Positions 1 through 6,888 of a stretch of 9,894 bases of DNA are shown piece by piece (within the stretch, counting starts at the first letter, position 1; each line of letters begins with the position of its first letter). Under the pieces are notes generated by a model. It ran no database searches. It saw only the letters and a list, made by a program, of their open reading frames with translations, and was not told where the DNA came from. This DNA comes from JBEVEP01 sp040512755 (GTDB taxonomy: Bacteria; Pseudomonadota; Alphaproteobacteria; Rhizobiales; Rhizobiaceae): the NCBI GenBank assembly GCA_040512755.1, contig JBEVEP010000387.1, positions 1-9,894 on the forward strand, written 5' to 3'. The position numbers and the translations under genes are program-made.

Positions 1-2
1 TC

Positions 3-50
3 ATTCCCGACCTCGTGAGCGAGCGGAGTGAAGCGGAGAGTGTCGGGAAT
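3..50. repeat. REP-like inverted repeat
   Basis: Perfect 9-base arms ATTCCCGAC (3-11) and GTCGGGAAT (42-50) flank a 30-base interior. The interior has its own small hairpin, CTCG-TGAG-CGAG (12-23), and two copies of GCGGAG (23-28 and 33-38). The element lies about 55 bases past the stop of the GIY-YIG gene and has no T-run, so a simple terminator is unlikely. From memory it resembles short dispersed palindromes scattered through Rhizobiales genomes, but copy number cannot be seen in one window. The window begins at base 1, so the element may extend to the left. Confidence 0.55.
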
Positions 51-104
51 CCATGCCTCGACTGTCAACCAAACCACAACGGAACAAATATTGGCAAACG
101 AGCA

Positions 105-395
105 TCACATCAGATGCCAGGTAATGTCATGCCAATTGGGGTTGCGTTCCTCGATCATCTTTATTTTCCATTGCCGAGGCCATTTCTTGATTTTTTTCTC
201 GCGCGCGATTGCGTCGGTGATTAAGTCGAATTCGTCGAACCAGACCAGCCGCATCACGCCATAGCGTGCAGCGAATTTCGAGCCCGTGCCGGTTCTATGT
301 TGTAGAAGCCGGCCCGCCAGATCCGAAGTCACACCCACATAGAGCGTACCGTTCTTCTGCGATGCCAGAATATAGACGAATCCCCGCCGACGCAT
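105..395 (-). CDS. Small GIY-YIG nuclease family protein
   Basis: The 96-residue product is a stand-alone GIY-YIG domain of the YhbQ/UPF0213-like size class. The GIY-YIG signature appears as VYI (residues 7-9) and YVG (19-21). Arg29 and His33 follow in the expected helix, Glu66 is the likely metal-binding glutamate, and Asn85 sits near the usual C-terminal Asn of this group. Domains of this type fold like the UvrC N-terminal nuclease, but the role of the free-standing small proteins is mostly unknown. The ATG lies 14 bases after the stop of the upstream methyltransferase gene on the same strand, so the two are probably co-transcribed. Its Shine-Dalgarno is poor (GGA about 3 bases before the ATG), which suggests weak or coupled translation. 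A REP-like palindrome follows the gene. Family assignment is secure; function is not. Confidence 0.85.
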   Translation of the reverse strand: MRRRGFVYILASQKNGTLYVGVTSDLAGRLLQHRTGTGSKFAARYGVMRLVWFDEFDLITDAIAREKKIKKWPRQWKIKMIEERNPNWHDITWHLM

Positions 396-409
396 GATCC
401 GGCTATTAC

Positions 410-1321
410 CTACCCGAGGGCTAAAGTCGCGACCACGATCAGTCCTTCGATCGGTTCACCGCGATCCATGCGAATGTTAGCCACGTCGATCGATGCGAGC
501 GCGAGGCCTGACCCAGCCAGCATGCGGCGCAGATATGTCTCCGAATGAGCATAGCGGCGTGAGGGCCGCAGCACGAAATCCTCGGGGCCGGTGTGATGCT
601 CCACGGAAAATGCGAACAGGCCGCCGGGCCGAAGGGATGAAGCCGCCTTGGCGACGACGCCGGCCAGTTCTCCGAGATACATGAAGACGTCGGCGGCGGT
701 AACCAGGTCTGCACCGCCAGCTTCGAGTTCGACCGTTTGCAGGTCCGCCTTGGCCAGCCTGTCGTAGACGGCTCTGGCTTGCGCCTTCCGCAGCATCGCA
801 GCGGAAATGTCATAGCCTTCGAGCGAGGATACGAGCGGGCGCAGCCTTTCGCCCATGAGCCCGGTGCCGCAGCCAAGATCGACCGCGTGCGCAAAACGAT
901 CGCGGTGGCGGCGGATCGCGTGATCCAGCAACTCCGGCACGCGGTAGTCGAGCTTGTCGACAAGAGACGTGTCGAACGTGCCGGCATAGTGGTCAAAGAG
1001 CGCCTCGACGAAGAGGCTGGGAGGCGCTGAAGAAGCCGGTCCGGCGCCGATGAGTTCCAGCTTCAGCGCAGCGCCCGCCCGGTCTGCCGGGTCGAGCTTC
1101 AGCGCCATGCGCCAGGCTTCGGCCGCAGCACCATTCGCACCGGCCGCCTCCTGCATCTCGCCAAGGCGGAACCAGCCCATCGCCCAGCCCGGCGCCAGTT
1201 CCAGTGCGGCAAGCATGAGTTCGGCAGCGGCGGCATGATCTCCGGAAGCAAAGAGCATTTCCGCATAGTCGGCGCGGCGGTCGGCGAGAAGGTCGCCGGA
1301 GGCAAGGTCGAGTGGGTTCAA
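410..1321 (-). CDS. TPR-containing class I SAM-dependent methyltransferase
   Basis: The 303-residue protein has an N-terminal TPR-like helical region (about residues 12-95, with two recognisable repeat units ending ALELAPGWA and ALKLDPAD), followed by a Rossmann methyltransferase domain. Motif I is VDLGCGTG (147-154), an acidic motif II region is around Gly169-Tyr170-Asp171, and RPGG (231-234) is the usual later loop. The segment FDHYAGTFD (109-117) just before the domain is typical of the 'predicted methyltransferase with TPR' group (COG4976-like). The substrate is unknown; the TPR part suggests a protein partner or target. The chosen start is TTG at 1321, because AGGA lies about 6 bases upstream and the first ATG (1258) would cut into the first TPR helix. 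The GIY-YIG gene follows closely. The next gene upstream is divergent across 100 bp. Confidence 0.88.
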   Translation of the reverse strand: MNPLDLASGDLLADRRADYAEMLFASGDHAAAAELMLAALELAPGWAMGWFRLGEMQEAAGANGAAAEAWRMALKLDPADRAGAALKLELIGAGPASSAPPSLFVEALFDHYAGTFDTSLVDKLDYRVPELLDHAIRRHRDRFAHAVDLGCGTGLMGERLRPLVSSLEGYDISAAMLRKAQARAVYDRLAKADLQTVELEAGGADLVTAADVFMYLGELAGVVAKAASSLRPGGLFAFSVEHHTGPEDFVLRPSRRYAHSETYLRRMLAGSGLALASIDVANIRMDRGEPIEGLIVVATLALG

Positions 1322-1353
1322 GGTCTGTCCTGCGTCAAGGTGATCCCTGCCGC

Positions 1354-1382
1354 TATATCGCGGAGTCAGGAGAGCAGTTCAA
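1354..1382 (-). promoter_or_regulatory. Candidate sigma-70 promoter for the methyltransferase gene
   Basis: On the minus strand a TTGAAC -35 box (1382-1377) is followed after 17 bases by GATATA (1359-1354) as a weak -10. Transcription would start near 1347, about 25 bases before the TTG start codon. The -10 matches the consensus at only three positions, so this is a tentative call. The same 100-bp spacer must also serve the divergent exonuclease gene, for which no convincing promoter was found. Confidence 0.3.
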
Positions 1383-1421
1383 CCGTCTTCCCCGCGCGGA
1401 ACAAATGCCTATGTTGGGGCT

Positions 1422-2432
1422 ATGCGCGCCCGCGACCTTCTGCATCCCCGGCCCGAAGGGCTCTACTGCCCCGTGGGCGGCTTCTTCATCGATCCGATCC
1501 GGCCCGTCGAAAAGGCGCTCATCACGCACGGTCATTCGGACCATGCCCGCTCCGGCCACCGGCACGTCCTGGCAACCCGGCAGACCCTCGACATCATGGG
1601 AATCCGCTACGGCGACAGTTTCGCCAGCTCCACGCAGGCGGCGGGATATAGCGAGGCGTTCGACCTCGGCGGCGTCAAGGTGACGTTCCACCCGGCTGGC
1701 CATGTGCTGGGATCGGCGCAGATTTGTGTCGAACACAACGGAACCCGGATCGTGGCCTCGGGCGACTACAAGCGTCAGCCCGATCCGACATGCGCGCCGT
1801 TCGAGCCGATCCAATGCGATGTCTTCATCACCGAAGCCACCTTCGGTCTGCCGGTTTTCCGCCATCCGCCCGACCACGAGGAGATGGCGCGGCTGTTGAA
1901 ATCGGTGGCTCAGTTTCCCGAACGGTCGCATCTCATCGGCGCCTATGCGCTTGGCAAGGCGCAGCGCGTCATCCGTCTCCTGCGCGACCATGGCTATCAG
2001 GATACGATCTATATCCACGGAGCCTTGGCGCGACTGAGCGAATATTACGACAGCCAGGGCGTTAGCCTCGGCGCCCTCGAGCCGGCCACAGTCGAAGATG
2101 TTGGCAAGAACACGTTCGCGGGAGCCATCGTTGTCGGTCCACCGTCAGCCTTCGTCGACCGGTGGGCGCGACGGTTTCCCGATCCGGTGGCCTGCTTCGC
2201 ATCCGGCTGGATGCGCATAAGACAGCGCGCAAAGCAGCGGGGTGTCGAACTGCCGTTGATTATCTCTGACCACTCCGATTGGGACGAATTGACTCAGACG
2301 ATCGTCGATACCGGCGCAAGCGAGGTTTGGGTGACGCATGGCCGGGAGGAAGCTCTGGTGCGCTGGTGCGAGATCAACGGCATATTGGCGCGTCCGTTGC
2401 ATCTGGTCGGTTACGAAGACGAAGGCGATTGA
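1422..2432 (+). CDS. Ligase-associated DNA exonuclease (metallo-beta-lactamase fold)
   Basis: The 336-residue protein belongs to the metallo-beta-lactamase/beta-CASP-type nuclease group found next to bacterial ATP-dependent ligases. The metal-binding HxHxDH motif is HGHSDH (residues 36-41). His94 in AGHVLGSAQ (92-100) and Asp115 in SGDYK are the further ligands. A beta-CASP-like part follows, with SDHSDWDEL (282-290) and VTHG (304-307) as the last conserved histidine-containing motifs. The whole family length is present. The opening residues MRARDLLHPRPEGLYCP match the usual family N-terminus, supporting ATG 1422 despite a weak ribosome site (GGGG only 2-3 bases away). By family it should trim DNA ends to prepare them for ligation in repair. 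It lies 29 bases before the ligase gene, forming a probable operon. The family call is strong; the exact substrate polarity is not visible. Confidence 0.93.
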   Translation: MRARDLLHPRPEGLYCPVGGFFIDPIRPVEKALITHGHSDHARSGHRHVLATRQTLDIMGIRYGDSFASSTQAAGYSEAFDLGGVKVTFHPAGHVLGSAQICVEHNGTRIVASGDYKRQPDPTCAPFEPIQCDVFITEATFGLPVFRHPPDHEEMARLLKSVAQFPERSHLIGAYALGKAQRVIRLLRDHGYQDTIYIHGALARLSEYYDSQGVSLGALEPATVEDVGKNTFAGAIVVGPPSAFVDRWARRFPDPVACFASGWMRIRQRAKQRGVELPLIISDHSDWDELTQTIVDTGASEVWVTHGREEALVRWCEINGILARPLHLVGYEDEGD

Positions 2433-2435
2433 CGC

Positions 2436-2465
2436 ATGATCTACTTTTCACCCCGTATGACATGA
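2436..2465 (+). other. Possible 9-codon minicistron coupling exonuclease and ligase translation
   Basis: A short reading frame, MIYFSPRMT plus stop, starts 3 bases after the exonuclease stop codon. Its TGA (2463-2465) overlaps the ligase ATG (2462-2464) in the ATGA arrangement typical of translational coupling. It has a GAAGG Shine-Dalgarno-like sequence (2421-2425) about 10 bases before its ATG. The ligase ATG itself is preceded by pyrimidine-rich sequence with no Shine-Dalgarno. The arrangement is visible in the sequence; a coupling role is inference, and a reading frame this short could arise by chance. Confidence 0.2.
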
Positions 2466-4066
2466 ACCGTTTCGCCGAACTGCTTGACCGTTTGGTGCTA
2501 ACCCCGTCGCGAAACGGCAAGCTGACACTTTTGACCGACTATTTCCGCACCGTGCCCGATCCGGATCGCGGCCTGGCGCTCGCCGCCATCACCGGAGACC
2601 TGGCAATCGCCGCTGTGAAACCCGCAATGCTCCGGGCGCTGGTCGCCGAGCGCATGGACCCGATTCTGTTTGGCTATTCCTACGACTATGTCGGTGACCT
2701 GGCCGAAACGGTTTCGCTGGTCTGGCCCGAGCTTGAATCCAACGATGCCATCAATCGTAAGTTATCACTTACTGATGTCGTACAGCAACTCCAGTCGGCA
2801 AGCCGCTCGGACGGGCCGATGGTTCTGGCGCGGCTGCTGGACAATGCCGGGATCCCGGCGCGTTTCGCCATCATCAAGCTGGTCACCGGCGGATTGCGGA
2901 TTGGTGTTTCAGCGCGGTTGGCCAAGCAGGCGGTTGCCGATCTCGGCAAGGTCGACGTGGCAGAGATCGAAGAGCTATGGCATGGCATGGCTCCCCCTTA
3001 TCTCGCGCTTTTTGCCTGGCTCGAAGGCCGGGGACCGAAACCGGAACAATCGGCGAAGGCGCTTTTCCGTCCCGTCATGCTCTCCCATCCTGTCGAGGAC
3101 AGCGACTTGGAAAAGCTCGACCCGGCCGACTATGTCGCCGAATGGAAATGGGACGGTATCCGTGTCCAGGCGGTCTCGCTGGGCGGTACCCGCCGGCTCT
3201 ATTCGCGCACCGGCGATGATGTTTCGGGAGCGTTTCCCGATCTGGTCGACGCCATGGATTTCGACGCCGCGCTGGATGGGGAATTGCTGGTTGGCACGCC
3301 TCCAGATTGGACCGGGACATTTTCCGACCTTCAGCAACGTCTGAACCGCAAGACCGTCTCGGCCAAGATTCGCGAGCGCTATCCTGCGTTCGTCCGCTGC
3401 TACGACATCCTTCAGGCAGGTGCGGAGGACCTTCGCCAGCTTGCCTTCCTGGAACGGCGGCAGCGCCTTGAAGATTTTGTCGGCCTGCTCGATCCGTCAC
3501 GCTTCGATCTGTCGCCAACCATTTTCTTCCGAAGCTGGGAGGAGTTGCAGGCGATGCGTAGCGAGCCGCCGCACCCGATCATCGAAGGCGTGATGATCAA
3601 GCATCGCCAGTCCGCCTACGTGGCCGGTAGACCGAAAGGGCCGTGGTTCAAGTGGAAACGCGATCCCTACACGGTCGATGCTGTCCTCATGTATGCCCAG
3701 CGCGGTCATGGAAAGCGTTCCAGCTTCTATTCGGATTATACGTTCGGCGTGTGGTCAGGGCCGCCCGGCGAGAGCGAGCTGGTGCCGGTCGGCAAAGCCT
3801 ATTTTGGTTTCACCGACGAAGAGCTCCGGCAGATCGACAAATATGTGCGCGACAATACGGTAGAGCGTTTCGGCCCCGTTCGCTCCGTCCGCGCGGACAG
3901 AGATCACGGGCTGGTGCTCGAAATTGCCTTCGAAGGGCTCAACCGCTCGCAGCGCCACAAATCCGGCGTTGCGATGCGGTTTCCTCGGATTTCGCGATTG
4001 CGCTGGGATAAGCCTGTCTACGAGGCCGACCGGCTGGAAACCTTGACGGCAATGCTGGATAACTGA
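2462..4066 (+). CDS. ATP-dependent DNA ligase, cisplatin-damage-response type
   Basis: The 534-residue protein has the layout of bacterial repair ligases. An N-terminal DNA-binding helical domain (about 1-200) is followed by the nucleotidyltransferase core and a C-terminal OB-fold (about 400-534). The active-site lysine is Lys229 in motif I, KWDG (229-232). Motif III is LDGELLV (271-277), IIIa is FVRCYDIL (310-317), IV is EGVMIK (375-380), V is WFKWK (395-399), and the C-terminal motif VI region is around MRFPRISRLRWDK (505-517). All catalytic motifs are intact. It should seal nicks using ATP after lysyl-AMP formation, in a role separate from the NAD-dependent replicative ligase. The reading frame is open back to 2279, but that stretch overlaps the exonuclease gene and is Arg-rich shadow; family proteins begin MNRFAELLD, which fixes ATG 2462. 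The helicase and PdeM-type phosphoesterase often found with it do not follow. Confidence 0.95.
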   Translation: MNRFAELLDRLVLTPSRNGKLTLLTDYFRTVPDPDRGLALAAITGDLAIAAVKPAMLRALVAERMDPILFGYSYDYVGDLAETVSLVWPELESNDAINRKLSLTDVVQQLQSASRSDGPMVLARLLDNAGIPARFAIIKLVTGGLRIGVSARLAKQAVADLGKVDVAEIEELWHGMAPPYLALFAWLEGRGPKPEQSAKALFRPVMLSHPVEDSDLEKLDPADYVAEWKWDGIRVQAVSLGGTRRLYSRTGDDVSGAFPDLVDAMDFDAALDGELLVGTPPDWTGTFSDLQQRLNRKTVSAKIRERYPAFVRCYDILQAGAEDLRQLAFLERRQRLEDFVGLLDPSRFDLSPTIFFRSWEELQAMRSEPPHPIIEGVMIKHRQSAYVAGRPKGPWFKWKRDPYTVDAVLMYAQRGHGKRSSFYSDYTFGVWSGPPGESELVPVGKAYFGFTDEELRQIDKYVRDNTVERFGPVRSVRADRDHGLVLEIAFEGLNRSQRHKSGVAMRFPRISRLRWDKPVYEADRLETLTAMLDN

Positions 4067-4137
4067 GCCTTGCTTGGGCGGGCCTTCGAAAACGGCTGCC
4101 AAGCTGGACTCGGAAACTTCGCCGTTCCACTACCGTT

Positions 4138-4154
4138 CTGTCCGGCAAGGACAG
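4138..4154. terminator. Hairpin between convergent genes
   Basis: CTGTCC (4138-4143) and GGACAG (4149-4154) form perfect 6-base arms around a 5-base loop in the 112-bp space between the ligase gene and the convergent membrane-protein gene. Neither strand has a T-run after the stem, so an intrinsic terminator is doubtful. Position is the main argument. Confidence 0.22.
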
Positions 4155-4178
4155 CGCCCCAGCGCGTCAGTCCCTTAC

Positions 4179-5702
4179 CTATTCAACGACCGATACCCGT
4201 ATCTCGTGGATATCGACGGCCTTGCCCTGGTTGCTGATGTCGGAGCTGATCGCAATGGTGCCGCCTGCGCCGGGAGACGCATTCGGCAGTTCCACCTCGA
4301 ACAGAAACTCGCCGAGCTCGCGGCCAACCGCATAGCGCTTGCGTCCGCAATCGCCGAGTTCCCCGAAATTGCAGCTTACCGAAATTTGCGTCTCGCTGCC
4401 CTCTTCCGCGCTGGCGACGATGTCGAAGATCGCATGTTTTCCGGCAATCTGCTCCAGCACTCCTTGTTCGACATCGAACAGCACCGCCGATCCGGACGTG
4501 CCTGACCTTATGCGCAGAACGGGGCCGTCGTCACTTTCGGCGACCTGCGCGCTCGCATCGGTCGGCGCGCTCACCTGAGTGACATCGGCAGGTGTGAATA
4601 CCGATATCCAGTTCTTCAAGGCGTCGGTTTCGCCCGGCTTCTTCGGCGCGAGGATCGGCTCTTCGTCCTCGGGTATGAAGTCTTCGCTCTCGAAAGTTCT
4701 GGGCGGATTGGGAACGGTCGTATCGCGTTCCGCAGCCGTTTTCAGAAGCCCTGTTTGAGCCGCCCACCAAAGACCGATTGCTCCGGCGGTGAAAAGCGTC
4801 ACCGCAAAAAACATCGCCGCAAAGGGCCGGCGTCGTTCGCGGATCACCGCCGCATCCGGGTCGACGACGACCTCAGCCGGGTCGCTGCCCGCAGAGGCTT
4901 GCCGAGCGTCGGCAGGCCGGTCGACCGCCACGAAATCCGGTGACGGCGCTGCTCCAGCTTCCTGGGCCTCGATGGCCGGTTCAGGCGCCGCCGGGCGGAC
5001 ATCGAAAGATGGTTCGCTACGCAACGCCGGATCAGAAGGAATAGCCGCACGGACCGGCGCCTGGGCGCCATTGTTGTCCAAAACGATCTCCGGCGCAGCC
5101 GATGGAGTTTCGACGTTTGGAGCGTCGGGCTCGACGTCCATGGTCACGTGTTCGACCGCAGGCGCGACCGGCTCAACCGATGGCGCTGTAGGTTCAACAG
5201 ATAGCGCTCTAGGTTCGATGATCGGCGCGGCCGGCTCCTCATCAGCTGGAGGCGGTGCGGCTGGCGCGGCAGGTGCTACAGCTTGTACTGCCAGAGCTGC
5301 TTCCGGCTCGATGGCCGGCGCAGCTGGCTCCGCAGGTATCGCCTGCGCGGCAGCCTCTGGTTCGACAGCCGGCGCAGCGGGTTCGGCCTCCGCGTCAGCC
5401 ACTGGCATCGGCGTCTGAGCCGGGCTCGCCACACCGGCGAGGAAGCCCGCCTCAATTTCGGTGATCTTGGCCTGAAGGGCCTTTCGCCGCTTGATCGCGA
5501 CCTCGACGGTGACATTCGGGTTCTGCTGGAGCGCACGGTCCAGCGCGGCAAACGCCGAGCGATAGACCTTCTCGCGAAACCCCTTATCCTCGGCGTTTCC
5601 CTTTTCGAACGCGCTTCTGATCGCCTTTTCGATTACGTCCAAACGGTTATCCCCGCGGCTCGCAACACTGAAATTACTGATGGTTAGCCGTAGCAGCGCC
5701 AT
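4179..5702 (-). CDS. Single-pass membrane protein with long Ala/Pro/Glu-rich linker, function unknown
   Basis: The 507-residue product has four parts. An N-terminal helical, charged cytoplasmic domain (about 18-90) contains FREKVYRSAFAALDRAL. A long low-complexity Ala/Pro/Glu/Val region (about 92-280) carries repeats built on EPAAPAVEPEAA. One membrane span (about 294-313) is preceded by RERRRP (288-293), which by the positive-inside rule puts the N-terminus in the cytoplasm. The C-terminal part (about 320-507) is probably periplasmic, beta-rich from residue 393 on, with two cysteines (Cys444, Cys452) that could form a disulfide. I do not recognise a catalytic motif. The N-terminal segment looks like a family of hypothetical proteins in Rhizobiales. 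ATG 5702 was chosen over a TTG immediately before it; no good Shine-Dalgarno is seen for either. A scaffold linking cytoplasm to envelope is possible but is inference. Confidence 0.75.
   Translation of the reverse strand: MALLRLTISNFSVASRGDNRLDVIEKAIRSAFEKGNAEDKGFREKVYRSAFAALDRALQQNPNVTVEVAIKRRKALQAKITEIEAGFLAGVASPAQTPMPVADAEAEPAAPAVEPEAAAQAIPAEPAAPAIEPEAALAVQAVAPAAPAAPPPADEEPAAPIIEPRALSVEPTAPSVEPVAPAVEHVTMDVEPDAPNVETPSAAPEIVLDNNGAQAPVRAAIPSDPALRSEPSFDVRPAAPEPAIEAQEAGAAPSPDFVAVDRPADARQASAGSDPAEVVVDPDAAVIRERRRPFAAMFFAVTLFTAGAIGLWWAAQTGLLKTAAERDTTVPNPPRTFESEDFIPEDEEPILAPKKPGETDALKNWISVFTPADVTQVSAPTDASAQVAESDDGPVLRIRSGTSGSAVLFDVEQGVLEQIAGKHAIFDIVASAEEGSETQISVSCNFGELGDCGRKRYAVGRELGEFLFEVELPNASPGAGGTIAISSDISNQGKAVDIHEIRVSVVE
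5277..5384 (-). repeat. 54-bp imperfect tandem repeat within the linker
   Basis: Two adjacent 54-bp (18-codon) units encode residues 107-124 and 125-142 of the membrane protein. Both begin EPAAPA(V/I)EPEAA, and the nucleotide block CCGGCGCAGC recurs at 5315 and 5369, exactly 54 bases apart. The second unit drifts at its end. A shorter unit of the form VEPxAPxVEP follows further along (residues 169-184). The region probably grew by in-frame duplication and is a likely site of length variation among strains. Confidence 0.6.
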
Positions 5703-5827
5703 CAATCAACGGGCGAGCTGCATTCAATCGCAGTTTCGGCCGCTGCCGGAACGCTTTGGCGACGAAAGAAACCCCGCAGCCTGTGCCAATCGGCCTTTGC
5801 CACCGGCAATGTATCTGGTAGAGCGAG

Positions 5828-5847
5828 TTACGTTTACGAAAACGTAA
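5828..5847. promoter_or_regulatory. Perfect 8+4+8 palindrome, probable transcription-factor operator
   Basis: TTACGTTT (5828-5835) and AAACGTAA (5840-5847) are exact inverted arms around ACGA. The site ends 20 bases before the start of the nitronate-monooxygenase-like gene and just upstream of its ribosome site. Arms containing TTTACG/CGTAAA resemble operators of TetR- or MerR-family regulators of acyl-CoA and branched-chain catabolism in Proteobacteria, but no regulator gene is in the window. The size and position suggest a repressor site over the promoter or early leader. Confidence 0.6.
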
Positions 5848-5867
5848 AACAGCAAGGACCACGACCG

Positions 5868-6821
5868 ATGGCGCTGCCTGATATCTTGAAGAAAAGCCTG
5901 CGCCTGCCAGTCGTCGCGTCACCGCTGTTCATCATCTCGCATCCGCCGCTGGTGCTTGCCCAATGCAAGGCGGGCGTTGTCGGCGCCTTCCCCGCCCTCA
6001 ACGCGCGGCCGGAGGAGCAGCTTGACGAGTGGCTGGCCGAGATAACCGAGGCGTTGGCCAGCCACGACGCGCGCAATCCGGATCGGCCCGCCGCGCCCTT
6101 CGCCGTCAACCAGATCGTTCACAAATCAAACGGACGGCTGGAACACGACCTGGGGCTCTGTGTGAAATACAAGGCGCCGATCGTGATCTCGTCCCTCGGA
6201 GCAGTCGAGGAAGTCAATCAGGCAGTCCATTCCTATGGCGGAATTGTCCTGCATGACATTATCCATGACAGGCATGCCCGCAAAGCGATCGAAAAGGGCG
6301 CCGACGGCCTTATCGCCGTGGCCGCAGGTGCTGGCGGCCACGCCGGAACGCTTTCGCCTTTCGCGTTGATCCAGGAAATCCGGCAATGGTTTGATGGTCC
6401 GCTACTTCTGTCCGGCGCGATCGCCAATGGCGGGGCGATCCTGGCAGCTCAGGCGATGGGCGCCGATATGGCCTATATCGGCTCGCCCTTCATCGCCACC
6501 ACAGAGGCCCGCGCCAGCGACGACTACAAAGAGATGATCATCGACTCGAAGGCTGCCGACATCGTTTATTCGAACCTCTTCACCGGCGTGCATGGGAACT
6601 ACCTAAAAGGGTCTGTCAGGAACGCAGGCATGGATCCGGACAACCTGCCCCTCTCCGACCCGTCGACGATGAACTTCGGCGGCGACAAGAGCAAAGCCTG
6701 GAAGCATATATGGGGCTGCGGTCAGGGCGTAGGCGCGGTGGATGAAATCGTGCCTACGGCGATGCTCGTCGAGCGTCTCGCCAAGGAGTATGCCGCCGCG
6801 AGGCAGAAGCTTGCGGCGTAG
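5868..6821 (+). CDS. Nitronate monooxygenase-like FMN flavoprotein
   Basis: The 317-residue protein is a TIM-barrel flavoprotein of the nitronate monooxygenase/2-nitropropane dioxygenase family, full length for the group. The N-terminus LPVVASPLFIIS (13-24) is the typical first strand. AGAGGHAG (153-160) carries His158, the expected catalytic histidine. SGAIANGGAI (182-191) and GADMAYIGSPFIATTEA (198-214) form the FMN-phosphate-binding region, and GQGVG (285-289) lies near the C-terminus. The reaction would be FMN-dependent oxidation of alkyl nitronates, but many family members act on other substrates or lack a known one. AAGGA (5854-5858) about 9 bases before ATG 5868 is a good ribosome site. 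The gene stands alone, with divergent and convergent neighbours, behind a perfect palindrome that probably controls it. Family assignment is strong, physiological substrate unknown. Confidence 0.92.
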   Translation: MALPDILKKSLRLPVVASPLFIISHPPLVLAQCKAGVVGAFPALNARPEEQLDEWLAEITEALASHDARNPDRPAAPFAVNQIVHKSNGRLEHDLGLCVKYKAPIVISSLGAVEEVNQAVHSYGGIVLHDIIHDRHARKAIEKGADGLIAVAAGAGGHAGTLSPFALIQEIRQWFDGPLLLSGAIANGGAILAAQAMGADMAYIGSPFIATTEARASDDYKEMIIDSKAADIVYSNLFTGVHGNYLKGSVRNAGMDPDNLPLSDPSTMNFGGDKSKAWKHIWGCGQGVGAVDEIVPTAMLVERLAKEYAAARQKLAA

Positions 6822-6838
6822 GGCTGCGGCGTGGTCCG

Positions 6839-6888
6839 GAGCCCGATAGGCGTCGGGCGTACCGAAAGATGCGTTCCGGATCGGGCTC
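6839..6888. terminator. Long-loop inverted repeat between convergent genes
   Basis: GAGCCCGAT (6839-6847) and ATCGGGCTC (6880-6888) form perfect 9-base arms around 32 bases, in the short gap between the flavoprotein stop (6821) and the dehydrogenase stop (6887-6889). The right arm overlaps the dehydrogenase stop codon. It may act as a two-way transcription block, but there is no T-run on either strand. Confidence 0.3.

Noticed and set aside
1353..2018. Minus-strand open frame of 221 residues
   Set aside because: It is antisense to the exonuclease gene, which has clear metal-binding motifs; the antisense product shows no recognisable family.
2279..2461. In-frame N-terminal extension of the ligase by 61 residues
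   Set aside because: It overlaps the end of the exonuclease gene, is Arg/Gly-rich as expected of a shadow frame, and family members start at the MNRFAELLD segment.
5277..5384. CRISPR-like or intergenic tandem array
   Set aside because: The repeat is in frame inside a coding region, imperfect, with no spacers, and encodes a regular Ala/Pro/Glu pattern.
4789..5418. Plus-strand open frame of 209 residues rich in Ala, Gly and Ser
   Set aside because: It is antisense to the low-complexity linker of the membrane protein; long frames opposite GC-rich repeats are expected artefacts.
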